Positions 35,391 to 47,008 of a stretch of DNA of 64,000 bases are shown here, piece by piece (the stretch's first letter is position 1; each line of letters opens with the position of its first letter). The position numbers and the translations under genes were made by a program. Source of the stretch: Liolophura sinensis (lineage: Eukaryota; Mollusca; Polyplacophora; Chitonida; Chitonidae); assembly GCF_032854445.1 (NCBI RefSeq), contig NC_088300.1, positions 24,101,608-24,165,607 on the forward strand. Direction: 5' to 3'. Below the pieces are notes generated by a model. It did not search any database. It was not told the DNA's origin and saw nothing but the letters and a program-made list of their open reading frames with translations.

Positions 35391-37560
35391 TTTTGGTCAT
35401 CTACAATTTTTATTTTTAATGAACAGTGGTTAACCACGATGATAATCTATTGAACAGACTAAAGTCATAAGCAGTTAATGAGGAATATCACAGGGAATGA
35501 CCAGTGGTAAAGGATCAGCCCAATGCAAATGTCCATGTTAGGTCTATACTACGTGAATCATATACAGACTCTCCTCTGTCTAACCAGTTATATTCTTAAT
35601 CATTAAGTTGATGCGTCACTGCATTCATAGAAGGCCGCATTAATAATTTTATATTCCCGGGAGATTAACACAACTCGTTTCACGGGAATAAACACAGCTC
35701 ATATCTCGAACACAGTGCTAACTGGCTCGTTGGACACCCGTAACACCCGAAATCATGTCGAATGTTCCTGGGAACTTTCAAGCTTAACTGGTGTAACGAT
35801 TTTTTCTTGTGGCAAACTTACTACAGCACTAAAATTTAAAATGCGACCCGTTTTTATAACTTTTGAATCACTTTATCACCATAAATAACACAGGTACAAG
35901 TCTTGATATTTACTGAAATTTTGAGCCATTCTTGGTGAATAACAAAAATTTGATTTGATAAGCTAATATAAATGTTTTAACAAAATTATCTCCGGTATAG
36001 CCCATTTTGGTATGAGATTAGGCAACGTTTAGATGTAAGTTGATAATTTTTGAATTTTTTCGGAAAAAGTGGGCTCTTGAACATGGGAATTTCGTATACC
36101 ATAGAATGAAATCCTTCATTTTCCAAGTGATATGTTTGGGTGGTGGTGACGTCATAAGACGTCTCCAAAGTCTCGAAAACAAAGAATTTCCTCACTGATA
36201 CCCAAAGCATGCATACCCTCTTGGGACAGCCAGATGGAAATACATTAACACGGGAGAGTTAGGAAAATGTAAACGTTTTCAATAAAAGCGGATGAGATAC
36301 AACTCCAATTTTCTTTTAGTACAAAACAAAGAACACCTTTAAATTAAGTAAATATGCCTGGTCCCTGCAGTAAAAAACTTAATGATCTTCCAAGCTTTAT
36401 GATTAGGAATATGACTAATTAACAGAAGAGCCGTATACACATGATGAGGCTATGGATGATTCACGTAATGGATCTTCATCTACAGTATAAACTTAACATT
36501 GACATTTGCATTTATAAACGGCTGGTCCTTTACAACTGGTCCCTCCGACAAATTGATGCTCTGTATGTACGTAAAAATAAGGCATGGTGTATCCACATAG
36601 CAAAAAGCCTTTTTGTCTACTGACAATGCCATCTAAGACGTCAACCTCTGAAAGACTCTGTTCCGAATTCCCATTGAGCTTTGTGCTTAATACAAATGGT
36701 TCTATCTATTTGTAGCAGCAACGCTTTGTTGCATGCGGGCAGTCAGGCGCCAGAATCCGCTGGACGGTTGCTAAGGCTGATTACACCGAGATTAGTTGGT
36801 CGGATTGGGAACGCTGTGGAGACGTGAGAGGAATATCTGGTTGCTTGACTTAGTCGTATTGTGTAAGACAACGATGTTCAATGTTGCTGTGGTTTTTGTA
36901 CTTCTCAAAAGCAACTAGCCAACTGCTTAAACAAGAGTACAACGGATTCATGCAGCAAAACCAATGTCAACAGGATAAAACCATCGAAAATTACGTCATG
37001 TCATCAGGAAAAGAATGAATTAGTATTACAAATGTTGTCTACATCAGAAAATGTTCGTCTCCCATGCAAGAACAGCAGTATCACGTTGAAAATATGATGT
37101 CATTTATTAACGAAACAAGACTCATTTTCGCTCAGTGCTTTTAAGGTTGAATAAATATAACTTCTCAATTTCCGTTTTCACGACTACGTAGCTCTTTACG
37201 TTCCTGGTCAGTTTTATGGGTAATAGAAAACTGGAGTGCTTTGAGTAAAACCATGAGTAACTGACAAACCTAAGCGTGATACACAGACTTTTATCCGCAG
37301 CGCAATCTCAAGGTATATCAATGTTGATGAAGCCAACAAATCTCATGTCCGACTGCCTATAAACGGCACTACGAGCGCTATTGACCACTAACACTGGAGA
37401 GAAAGAAATCTCGAGGATTCCTTGACCACCATTTTACACTAAATAAGAGTGTGGTATCCCTAATTTTGTTCATTCGCTTGAGGGCTACACGCTCAAGAAT
37501 GTTATGGCGAACAATGATTTGATGAAATTAGAAAGAGAACTCCTTCTCGCATGGAGTGAA
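35391..37560. other. Unassigned stretch with one unrecognised ORF
   Basis: The minus-strand ORF at 35986-36210 (74 codons, with SYDVTTTQTYHLENEGFH) covers a stretch with the palindrome TGACGTCA. It is not recognised and may be part of a dispersed repeat. No splice sites or RNA genes could be assigned in the rest. Confidence 0.4.
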
Positions 37561-37589
37561 ATCTCTGTTCATCGCCAGGTACCCATCGA

Positions 37590-37760
37590 CCTCCACAGAA
37601 GAACCGCAAAAGCTGGATTCGAACGCTCGACCTCATTCGTCATGGTACAACGTTAGTGGCATTAACAGAGACCGTCTAGACGGCTTGGCCCTCAAAGGGT
37701 GCTTCGTCCTTCATCTGACTCGGAGTAGACGAAAGTGGTTTGTTCTCCTTGGAATATCGC
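37590..37760 (-). mobile_element. Possible tRNA-derived SINE remnant
   Basis: GCTGGATTCGAACGCTCGACC at about 37612 is the antisense of a canonical tRNA B-box (GGTTCGAATCC type), followed by AGAGACCGTCTAGACGGCTT resembling an antisense A-box region. No intact tRNA cloverleaf was found, so a SINE head or tRNA pseudogene is preferred. Confidence 0.4.
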
Positions 37761-37799
37761 TTTTGTATTCTCTGCCACACAGGTCATTCGATAAGAGAC

Positions 37800-38037
37800 A
37801 AACCCTTTGTCAGCGGTTTCCACAATGAATGGCCCGGCCATCGCCATTCACATAAGATTCATTGGCCTGGCGCATCGGCGTACAGGGATATCGGTACCGC
37901 ATGTATCTGTCCGGTATTTCTCATTTACGGGTGAACGAGTGGATTTTATTCCGCCTGCATGCACCCAATCCATCATCTTTAGTCTGGACACGTTCTCTGG
38001 ACCACACCAACCGGGTTGGGGATTATACAGCATATCT
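37800..38037. other. GC-richer segment open in several frames
   Basis: Two plus-strand frames and one minus-strand frame are open across most of this block. One plus frame contains ISVPHVSVRYFSFTGERVDF and ends near GPHQPGWGLYS; the minus frame starts MLYNPQPGWCGPENVSRLK. Higher GC by itself lowers stop frequency, so the strand and coding status cannot be decided. It ends where the SINE at 38048 was inserted. Confidence 0.2.
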
Positions 38038-38047
38038 TAACATCGAA

Positions 38048-38177
38048 GCCTTCAGCACACTGCGGATGGTCGTGGGTTTCCCCCGGGCGTGCCCGGTTTC
38101 CTCCCACCATAATGCTGGTCACCGTCGTGAAATATTCTTTAGCACGGCGTAAAACACCAATCAAATAACTAAATAAA
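38048..38177 (+). mobile_element. 5'-truncated family-1 SINE with 10-bp target-site duplication
   Basis: It starts in the middle of the element (ACTGCGGATGGTCGTGGG) and runs to the AAATAACTAAATAAA tail. TAACATCGAA flanks it at 38038-38047 and 38178-38187. Truncation with a target-site duplication indicates incomplete reverse transcription by a LINE machinery. Confidence 0.9.
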
Positions 38178-38454
38178 TAACATCGAATGGAATCTTTGGG
38201 TACTGCGTTGAAATAGCATATTTCCGGTATAGATAAATGGTAGTTTCGAAAATAAAAACCACTAGCCCTCTTGACCGTAATTCGAAATCTTTGGGTGTTA
38301 TATAAAGCTCAAGGAAAGCAGAATTCCATTCTATCATGCATAATAATGAAAATAACTCAACATAACAAGTAACGGTGGGAAGTATACAAATCCCCGAGCT
38401 GTAAAACCCACCCGTTTTATTATACTTAAAGTGTATAACCCCTGATTTTATGTG

Positions 38455-38690
38455 CATTTATTTACTTAATCGGTGTTTAATGGCGTCCTAAAGAATTTTT
38501 ACTTGTATAATGCAGGTCATGTATATGGGTAGAGGAAACTTGTTTGCCCGGTACAAACGGCAAACCTTCGTTAGGTGCCCGGGATCAGAGCTCACCCGAA
38601 GTGGCGAGAGCTGGATTTGAACACGCGACGGCAATGGCCAGGGACTGATCGTTGCAGCGAGCCTTTCAGGGTCTTGTGGGTGACACACTG
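38455..38690 (-). mobile_element. Diverged SINE, different head
   Basis: The tail part (TTATTTACTTAATCGGTGTTT, TGGCGTCC) recalls the family-1 end, and CTGGATTTGAACACGCGACGG at 38611 looks like an antisense B-box. The middle (GGGTAGAGGAAACTTGTTTG) is only weakly similar to family 1. Probably an older or related family. Confidence 0.55.
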
Positions 38691-41135
38691 TAAGGTTTGA
38701 TACAATCCAGATTTCATCTCTGCCAAAGAAAATTTCACCATGAACAGTAAAATTTACGAACGACATATTAGTCGTATGAAGTACTCTGGAGCTTGAAACA
38801 CTCGAACAGAAGGAATTCATTTCTTTAACTGGATTCAGATATTATTAGGAAACACAGTCTGTGTACCAACTTCAGTGAAAGTACGTGAAGCAGCGTATAC
38901 TCTTTGATAGAAGCCAGCTGCGTTGTTATCTGACATGATGAAACTCATCCCGTTCATCTTAGCGGATTAACGGAAAAAAGCACTTTTATTGACGCCGATT
39001 TATGTTTAAAACTAGTATGTGTACCAATTTTAGAAGTCTTCCACAAGGATAGAGTTATAGACACAAATTATTTTTTTTCCCAGTCAGGAACTTTCGTTTT
39101 TGTTTTGTGTTTATTTCAGTGCGTATCGTTAAGATATCTTCCCATCGATTAATTCCTTTATATTATGCGCAAATGTATCCCGTATCTAGACTACTTTTAC
39201 ATCAATAACACCCCCTACACGTCATTAAGGTAACCGCTCCTTGCATAGTTTTTGCAAAGGACAATAACAGATCGTATGTAATTGGGAATATACCTATACT
39301 AGTATAGGATATATGTAGACAATCGAAGGTCAATGGTCTTCCCTACGCACAAACGCACAAATATTTTTAATCTCCATTTAAGAATGAATTATCAATATTC
39401 TCAGCAATTGCATCACCCTAATAGTGGGAAACGAATTTGTTTTGTATGTATAAAGCCAAACATCTGTCGGTAAAACCGTGAAAGTTTGATGGTTATTTGT
39501 GATAATCGCCTGAAAAGAGCCTGAAAATTTATGTCTTGTGTATAGAGTATATGGCTGGGTTAGTAATCTGTTTGGTGACTTAAGTGATGGCTCTGATTTC
39601 GCATTCATGATGATAATTTATGTTTGTTATGGAGAAGGGTCCAGTTCACAAAGCGGCGTACGACATTTTTTATCGTACATTTATCGTATGATATTTTGTA
39701 CGTCACTATTACCGTACCATTGACCTATCTTTTTGAAACTTGGCCCTGAAACCGCACTAAAGTAAATTTTTTTGGGAAATTCCGAGAAAAAGCAAGAGTG
39801 AATGGATGAATGATTTATTGAATGGACGAAGTTCATGAAAGAAAGAGTGCAATATATAGTTAATTTCGCGAAATCTTACAGTTCTCGGTACAATCACGAT
39901 TTACGGAACCTGTACGCTTCGACCGTGATTAACTTGAAAACAAGGATTGGCGCGCTAGCAAACATTACCGACACGAGGGAAATCAATAGTCTTCTTCTGT
40001 CCTGCGAAACAGTAAACAGTTCAGGTCTGTCTAGGGACACTTGGTGCAGACGCAATCCACATGCTTCGTTGACAATGCCTATAAAAACGTTCCTGTAAAT
40101 TATTAACAGCTTTCTGTCATTCTGTCTCCTGTTCGGGAATCAGAATTCTCAAGACAGAAATAAGGCGACCATTGTCGGTTCAATCTTGTCAGAACGCGTC
40201 TCCAAAATGACAGGAGTTTACGACCATTCCCAACGATTATGGTGACGTAACACGTTCTACTTTCCAGGGTAATAATTCTGGTTTTTGGCACACGGCCAAG
40301 TTTGACGATCGGCGCGATCGCCAGACTGGGATTTCAGGAATGCTATATTGTCAAGATCCTGGACAATTGATCGACTGATTGGTAGTTTTGCAAAACTCAC
40401 TGATTGACTTACGCTATCTGTAGGAGGATGGTGAAACACCTAGCTCTGCAATCTGATGGCAAATGATGTTTACTAAATCACAAAATTGAAAGGTAATTCA
40501 CTTTACCGATTCATGCATTCCTGAAAATATACATATTTATTTAAACGATTGGAGTTTTAGGTCGTACTTAAGTCCTGAAAATATAAATATTGCCGTCTCA
40601 GTGTATATATTATAATAAGTTCAGGTACCTTGTGTAATGGTTGGATTTCCAGATTCCACAAATGAGATGCATTTTTGTTGCTATCTAGACATTTGCCAAA
40701 ACCAAATCTTCAAGTATCAATGGTTGGCATTTACATCAATCATTTCATCGTGCAGACTATTGATACATAGCTCACACATCGAAAATATTTATTAGAGGCT
40801 GAAGAAAATAAGATAACCACGAGGATAAATCGCCTAAAGTTTATATAGGTGTGTACGAATGGCTTAAGCTGATAACCTATGGTGATCTCTTATCTTAATG
40901 ACCTTTCTCGAGACAGGACTACGGCGGGTTTGGCGTACTGTTCTCTTTCGTCAACGTGGTTACATCGTTATTAATGCATAAAGGCAGTTCGGCAAGGACA
41001 CTAGAAAACGTTTAAGGAAGACAGGGTGCATTCCCTTAGACATTAACGTGACATAGTATAGTGTTTATGAGAATCCGAAATGCCACATTTGCTCAGAATG
41101 CATTGACAGTGTGTTTTAGCACCGCATTAATGTAA
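38691..41135. other. Unassigned stretch with one unrecognised ORF
   Basis: The plus-strand ORF at 39835-40098 (87 codons) contains RNLYASTVINLKTRIGAL and ends PIKTFL; it follows a weak acceptor-like TCTTACAG at 39882-39889. Not recognised, no second copy. Around 39650-39710 the TCGTAC motif recurs and could fold. The rest shows nothing definable. Confidence 0.35.
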
Positions 41136-42145
41136 GATTTAATCTATTTATTTATTTGTTTGCTTAATTGAAGAAATTTGCACTTGTTCTACGGCATTCA
41201 GCATTATGGGTGGAGAATAAAGGAGTGTCCGGGGTAAACCATTCATATTTGGCAAATTAGTTTCCCACGTGCAACGTACATCTGTGTATACCACATCGAT
41301 GGAAGATAAGTTGTCTTTAACGAATGGTCGACTGCGGGAAATCTATAAATTCCCAAAACTCTTATTTGTTAATTATGTGAAAAGTTCAAAATAGCAAAAA
41401 GTAGTCAAGAACTAACAAAGAGTTGTAGTTAAGTGAGATAGTTTTCAAGTGGTTGTCATGTAACGCTGGGATATGAGATATATTCAGGAGATTCAGGAGA
41501 AATAAAGTCATAACTATCTATAAAAGTGACAACTGTCTTTGCACGGAAGCAGATGTGGAGCTATCGTGTTTCGTTTGTAACCTTCACATATATAGCCAGT
41601 TCTTCAAGTCCCGCAGATCTGCTATTATCCGTGTCCACTCCTAACACTATCATCTCATACATGTTTCCTTGAATATGCCATGGCCATTTCTGTCGGTAAT
41701 TTATACTGTGGGAGAAATGTATTCATTTGCCCATATAATATCGCTGGCTTCTTATCATTACTGAATAAATGGTAGACGTAACAGGGTTTAACGAGGCCTC
41801 GTTCAATGTCTATGAAATAGATGTATTTCATTTAACACGAATGTTCTTTCCAATCATCTTTAAACTTGGCAAAAAAAAAAGGGTCAAAAAAGAGGAGCCT
41901 TTGTTAATATCAGCCTTTGTTGATAACATTATTCTCACAAACGATATTAATTTGGATGTAATCTGACCAAAGTGTGTTAATCCAAATTCATCAGACCAAA
42001 GATATATCAAATTTAGCGAAAATATATTTGCTAGGTTTGATTCTAGGTAAACTGGCCATGAAAGATTTTTGTGATATAACATATCAGTGTATGTATAGAA
42101 TCACTATCTACCCATACATCTGTCTGGATTAAATTGGACGGACAA

Positions 42146-42442
42146 TATTATATAATCGATACGTACCAATCTCAGGGATTGTATAAGGAAGGCCAGCACC
42201 GAAGGCCTAAGGGTGTACATGTACTTCATAGGGTACAGACGAAAGCTTGTTGGCTTGCATTTCCAAGTGCCATATATAAATAAAACTGTGAATGTTGTCT
42301 TGCTTCTAGGGTCTGAATTACGAGTTGACGGCTTGTATAGAGGGCTTGCCGACAAATCCTGCGGGCTATTTGTGGCAAGAAACAGCCTTATTATGGGCAC
42401 TTCTCCCATCACGTTTGCCATTGTGGAGGAAGTGAACCAAGG
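42146..42442 (+). promoter_or_regulatory. E1 module: TATA-like box, exon-like body, splice donor
   Basis: TATTATATAATCGATACGTA (42146-42165) is a TATA-like core conserved at the same place in all four copies. About 280 bp later the block ends GTGAACCAAGG with a donor GTAAGA at 42443. A plus-strand frame is open over 42213-42446 (ends PITFAIVEEVNQG), but the other three copies break it. The minus strand is also open for 105 codons here in E1 only. Read as a possible promoter with first exon, coding status undecided. Confidence 0.35.
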
Positions 42443-42790
42443 GTAAGACTCTCAAGTTAGTCGTGGAACATTACTGTCGGTAGCTGCAAGTCTTAATAAG
42501 TAGGAAACGATTCTTTCAGAGAATAATCCCCTGTTATATTTCACAAGCAAAGAAATGGCCTTTGTAGCATAGTTTATCACAGATAAAAAGAGAAGTATTA
42601 ATTTGAATCTTGATTTTAAACATTGCTAAAGTTCTTCCATTTTAACTGTTACTCATTAGAACGCCGTTGGTCCATCTATGACCAGCCGTTCACACGCACA
42701 AAGTTAGACTGGTTTGAATCCAAAAGTGGCTTTCTCCGGTTTGACGTTGCTTGTTTGAAGGCAAATCAGATTTATTTGCTCCTGCTATAG

Positions 42791-43320
42791 TATTTCTTTT
42801 AGAGAGTCGCTTATATTCAGCTCTCTGTAAAATCAGTCATACTCGCTACAAAATTGACTTCAGTCAGTGACATTAACAACACAAGCTCTACACATGGATA
42901 TGTTTGAAGTTCATATTCTTGCTGAATTGCTTAAAGCCCATAGGATCGGTTTCGGCGGCAAGAGTCAATTGCCTCGGGTGGCGTCATAATTATTCAAAAA
43001 CCAGTGACATGCTGGATATTGGACGCAGTTCAAAATATTGTGAAGGAGGGTAACCCTAGTTACCTGAACTGATGTCACCTTTACTGTTAACCCTGCTTCT
43101 GACACTGCCATATTTGAAATCTGCTCATTGGTGCAGCCATTATAAAACAAATTACTTTCTACGTCCATTGTCCAGCATGCAACTTGTTTTTGAATAATTA
43201 TGACGTCACCGAGGCAATGAGTTCTTGGTGTCGAAACTAACCTTATGGAGTTTAACATTATGAATTAGAAAAGGTATTCTAACCTCAATTTCTTTGTAAT
43301 AACATGGACGTCCAACGTAT
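42791..43320 (+). mobile_element. Foldback element with long inverted arms, in E1
   Basis: The left end TATTTCTTTTAGAGAGTCGC matches 10309. The left arm (about 42941-43028, with GCGTCATAATTATTCAAAAA) is complementary to the right arm (about 43160-43250, with TTTTTGAATAATTATGACGTC). The right part (43225-43315) is the reverse of 10420-10520. A 97-codon minus-strand ORF across it is not supported. Non-autonomous; no transposase seen. Confidence 0.8.
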
Positions 43321-43349
43321 CTAAGTGTAGAGCTTTTCAGGTCAGTTTC

Positions 43350-43610
43350 AGGTCTTGAGCCGGTTTATCTATGCCGTGTGAACGGTAACTGGATTAAATG
43401 CCCCTTATACGTTGAGGTCACGATGACGTTGCAATTACTAAAGCGGCTTAAAGGTCACCGTGTGAATGGACAAATGCCAGAATTGGTTTAAAACCAACTA
43501 GGCCATACGTTCGTGTGAATGTACGCATTTTTACAACTGGCTTAGTTTTAAACAGGGTCATATTAGATCCGGATTAAATTTTGGACGTGTGAACGAAGTA
43601 AAAGTCTATA
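43350..43610. repeat. Short interspersed block with repeated GTGTGAAYG motif
   Basis: CCGTGTGAACGG (43376), CCGTGTGAATGG (43459), CGTGTGAATGTACG (43512) and CGTGTGAACG (43586) recur, each near a GGYTTAAA or GGATTAAA string. Together they suggest an internally repetitive, probably mobile element of about 260 bp. The other E copies do not show it. Confidence 0.5.
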
Positions 43611-44009
43611 GTGTAGTAACCACAATACATGACGCACATGTAGTAACCACGCATTGACACTGTTATCACCAATGGTGTCAATTCTATCGTATTTATGTAT
43701 CAAAAGTTTGTTAAAAATGACCGTCCCGGATAATGAAAGTTATTTGGATAGCCAAGCTGTGCAACTGCATAGATACAATAGACAGTCCCCGTTTGCGGAT
43801 GTCAGACTTCCTTCGGTGTGATAGTCCTTCTTTAGCTAGCTCAAAGAAAAATCTCCCATTGTGAGGGGAATCTGCGATATAGACACGACCACTGATGGCA
43901 ATTCCTACCAGATAATTCTGGCCAAATTTGTACCAGGTTCTAAACACAGGGCAGACCTGAATCCAATTTGACGGGCTTTCTAAGGTATTGCAAAACCAAT
44001 CTGTGCTAA

Positions 44010-44150
44010 ATGAATTTCAGAGAGTCTGTTTTTGTCGGCGACTCGAGCTACAGTCGTCGGCGTCTGACTGACGGCACGGCTGGACGGACGGGGAAATCCT
44101 GTGAATACCCACTGAAAGACGTGCGAGGAGCTCGTCTGGACAGTCATAAA
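44010..44150. other. E1 conserved exon-like block open on both strands
   Basis: Plus strand: ATG at 44010, in-frame TGKSCEYPLKDV, then a donor GTAAGC at 44151; E2 keeps GKSCEYPRKGV and the same donor (48412), while E3 and E4 have an in-frame TGA after the same motif. Minus strand: acceptor-like ACTGTCCAG (complement of 44136-44144) then DELLARLSVGIHRIS, a frame also open in E2, E3 and E4 (LSVGIH conserved with synonymous changes). Neither strand gives a continuous ORF in all copies. Confidence 0.25.
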
Positions 44151-44584
44151 GTAAGCATTTATTCTAATACAGTGAGGAGATTTTTACGGATAACCTGACT
44201 GGAACTAGAGTTAACTTTTCTTAACGTGCGTCTGGTGTCCTCTGATGACCTTGGCTCAAGGTCGTATTCTCGCTCAAGATAATAGCAAATGAGTAAATGA
44301 AATCTCTTCAGAAACCACTGCAATCCATATGGAAATTGGACACGTCTTTTGTCAGTGCGAATGTTTCAAGTATGAAATTGGATTTTGATGAAAGACAAGG
44401 CATGCGAAGGAACAATAAAACCCACTTCAGTGTAAAATATTTTCTGAAGTAAAACTGTGACGTGGTCGTTTTTTATCAAATATGAATTGTAATACTAACC
44501 AAGCTAAATTCGTCTTTGTACCACATAACAAATTATAGCAAAGCTATATTTTTGTTGTACCACAGATGTTATTATAACTAACCG

Positions 44585-44740
44585 CACCGCCTCCCACTGA
44601 TCATTTTCTGACTGATACATCCCCTTGTTGTGGTAACAGATTAGCCCAGGGTCATACAAACAATTGACCTTGTGCACTGTTTGGACTAATGGACATCTTA
44701 TGGAAACTTTTGATGGCAATAGTGGCAATGAACATTTGTG
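44585..44740. other. E1 acceptor-like conserved block
   Basis: CCCCTTGTTGTGGTAACAG ends at 44639, a pyrimidine-type tract with AG that recurs in E2, E3 and E4. Downstream ATTAGCCCAGGGTCATACAA is conserved. On the minus strand the same block reads KVNCLYDPGLICYHNKG in E1 and NCLYDPR in E2. The strand of any transcript is undecided. Confidence 0.3.
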
Positions 44741-45383
44741 TTTTTAAAAAGGCTCTGAAACAAATTGTGTTCATCAGAATTTATATGGTAGAAGGAAAAA
44801 CCTGAAACTGGGAAAATAGCACCTCTCTTTTGAGTTTATTTTTTGTATCTCGTTAAGATAATAGCTTGTTGGAAACCATTGCATTCTGCTGTCACAAACA
44901 GCATTGTACAGGAATGGCCTATTTCAATTCATTGATTCAAGTAGTTTGTTTGTTTTACTCATGTCGATGCTCTTGAGTGCTTCTATGAATCGAGTTTAAC
45001 ATTAGAATCCATGGGTACAATTCAATTTTAATCTGTTACTTTAAGAAATTTAAAAGTTCGAACAACAGGTGAAGGACAATCAAATAATATTTTGAACGAC
45101 GAAAAAAAAAAAGAGTTGTGATTCTGTTGTAGTATTTTTGCCGTTAAAATTGTATAGCATGTCTAAGTGCATTACAAGATAGCAATATAGCAATAACTGC
45201 TATCTGAACCGGGTTGTTCAAACCTGGTTTTATACTTAACGTAAACAAATTGTGTAACAGTATATTAAATATGAACTGAAGCTGTTATATTTTGACTCTG
45301 GGGAACTGCTTTGGCTGCTGATTTTTAGAATAATTTTAAATATAGAATATGACTTATTGCCAGTATTATCTCATACACTTCTG

Positions 45384-45574
45384 GGTCGCTGTGAGTTCAA
45401 GTCCAGCTCATGGTGGCTTCCTCTCCGGCCGTAAGTCGGAAGGTTTGTCAGCAACCTACGGATGGTCGTGGGTTTCCTCCGGGCTCTGCCCGGTTTCCTC
45501 CCACCATAATGCTGGCCGCCGTCGTAAGTGAAATATTCTTGAGTACGGCGTGAAACATCAATCAAATAAATAAA
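45384..45574 (+). mobile_element. 5'-truncated family-1 SINE with 13-bp target-site duplication
   Basis: It starts at the B-box region (GTCGCTGTGAGTTCAAGTCC) and extends to the AAATAAATAAA tail. TCATACACTTCTG flanks it at 45371-45383 and 45575-45587. It lies in the spacer between E1 and E2 and is only slightly diverged from the family, so it is young. The short ORFs over it are not genes. Confidence 0.95.
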
Positions 45575-46719
45575 TCATACACTTCTGAACAACTGGGTCC
45601 AAGGGTTGGCCTGGAACACTGATTTATATTACACTATAAATGGGTATTTCGTGAATAAAAGTTGCTTTCCTTCCAATTAAAGAAGACTTTATTTTTTATT
45701 TGCATGTATTTATTTATTTCATTTATTTTTGAGGCCGATATTAAACACTCCAATCACAAATATTTGACTTTCGATAAAACGCTTTATGGGTTGATACTGG
45801 AGGAACCAACAGCACCTCGCAGAGTAGGCAAATCTCGAGGCAAGACGTCATGGCCAAGCAAATGGATTCTGGAGCGGTCGGATGGAGAGGCTCCCAAAAG
45901 ACGTTTCCTGCGAGTAGTTCTAACTACCTTCTAACTAGTATCTATGTTGATGCTGCAAACAAATAGGTCCAAATTATGTTTGTTCCAATCTAATTGAAGA
46001 GACACATGTCAGTGTGGTGTGGTGTCAGATCCATGAAATTCAAAAGTGATAACTATCGTTGCAGATGTCGGAAGCAGATGTGGAGCTATCGTGTTTCCTT
46101 TGTAACCTTTCCAAATATTATTAGTAACCGACATGTCACGCAGATTTGTCATTGTCAGACTATCCAGTCCTAACGCTATCATCTCAGACGTGTTTTCCTA
46201 AATATGTTTTAGTCTTATATCTAAGTGGGATGAAAGGGAAACTGTGGGAAAAGACAATCATTTACACATACAATATTGTTTCTTTTCAACCCATTATTGA
46301 GCAAAAGCTCGATGTAAAAGTTCTAAAGCTCACTTGGTTGCGATAGTTTTTCTGACGTTATGAAACAAGTAAAATATATTTCATTTCACACGAATGCTCT
46401 GAGAGTCTATTCCGTCCTTTAAGTTGACAAAAGGACAGCCTTTGTCAATTAAGCCATTTTATTGATCTCCGATGAGGTTATTCTTTTTGACAAACGGCAA
46501 TAATTTGGATATAATCTGACCACAGAATGTATATCACTATTCATCTCTGCAAATTTCACGCCAAATTTGGACACACTGAAAAACAAAATCCATTTGTTGG
46601 GCTTTCTGTTGATAAATTGAAGACCTTTGTTATGTAATAGTTCAGTGTATGTACTGCCATAAAGAATCGCTATCTAGGCGTAGCCACATATCCGTCTGGG
46701 TTCAGTCGGACGGAAAATC

Positions 46720-47008
46720 TTATATAATCGATACGTACTATTCTTTGGTTTTTGGATAAGGAAGGCCAGCAGTGAAAGCCTAAGGGCGCACTTCAAATGA
46801 TACAGACGAAAGCTTGTTGGCGTGCATTTCCGAATGCCATGTGGAAATGGGACTGAGAATGTTGTCTTTCTGCTTGCCCCTAATTACGAGTTGAAAGCAT
46901 TATAGAGTGCTTGCCGACAAATCCTGCGAGCTATTTGTGGCAAGAAACAGTCTTTTTGCCAGCATTTTCTCCCATCACGTTTGCCATTGTGGAGGACGTG
47001 AACCAAGG
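46720..47008 (+). promoter_or_regulatory. E2 module: TATA-like box, exon-like body, splice donor
   Basis: TTATATAATCGATACGTA at 46720-46737, then the conserved body (GACGAAAGCTTGTTGGCGTG, TTGCCGACAAATCCTGC) and a donor-like GTAAAA at 47009. The reading frame seen in E1 is broken by frameshifts, and GT is followed by AAAA rather than AAGA. Confidence 0.3.

Larger units (their letters stand above)
41140..45200. repeat. Cluster 3, tandem duplication copy E1
   Basis: First of four diverged copies. Shared blocks: GGAAGCAGATGTGGAGCTATCG (41546; 46072, 52282 partly, 56546), the TATA module (42146), GCTTTCTAAGGTATTGCAAAACC (43972; 54211, 58841), and the acceptor-like block ending 44639. Its left end carries a decayed SINE (41140-41300) like E2 and E4. 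A foldback element (42791-43320) is specific to E1. Confidence 0.85.

Noticed and set aside
37862-38164. 96-codon ORF on plus and 61-codon ORF on minus
   Set aside because: Their distal parts run into the SINE at 38048-38177, so they cannot be genes as drawn; only the 37800-38037 part was kept as undecided.
42104-42421. 105-codon minus-strand ORF starting MANVMGEVP
   Set aside because: The start is shared by other E copies but frameshifts and stops break it in E2 and E4; kept only as part of the module description.
42965-43258. 97-codon minus-strand ORF
   Set aside because: It lies entirely in the inverted arms of the foldback element.
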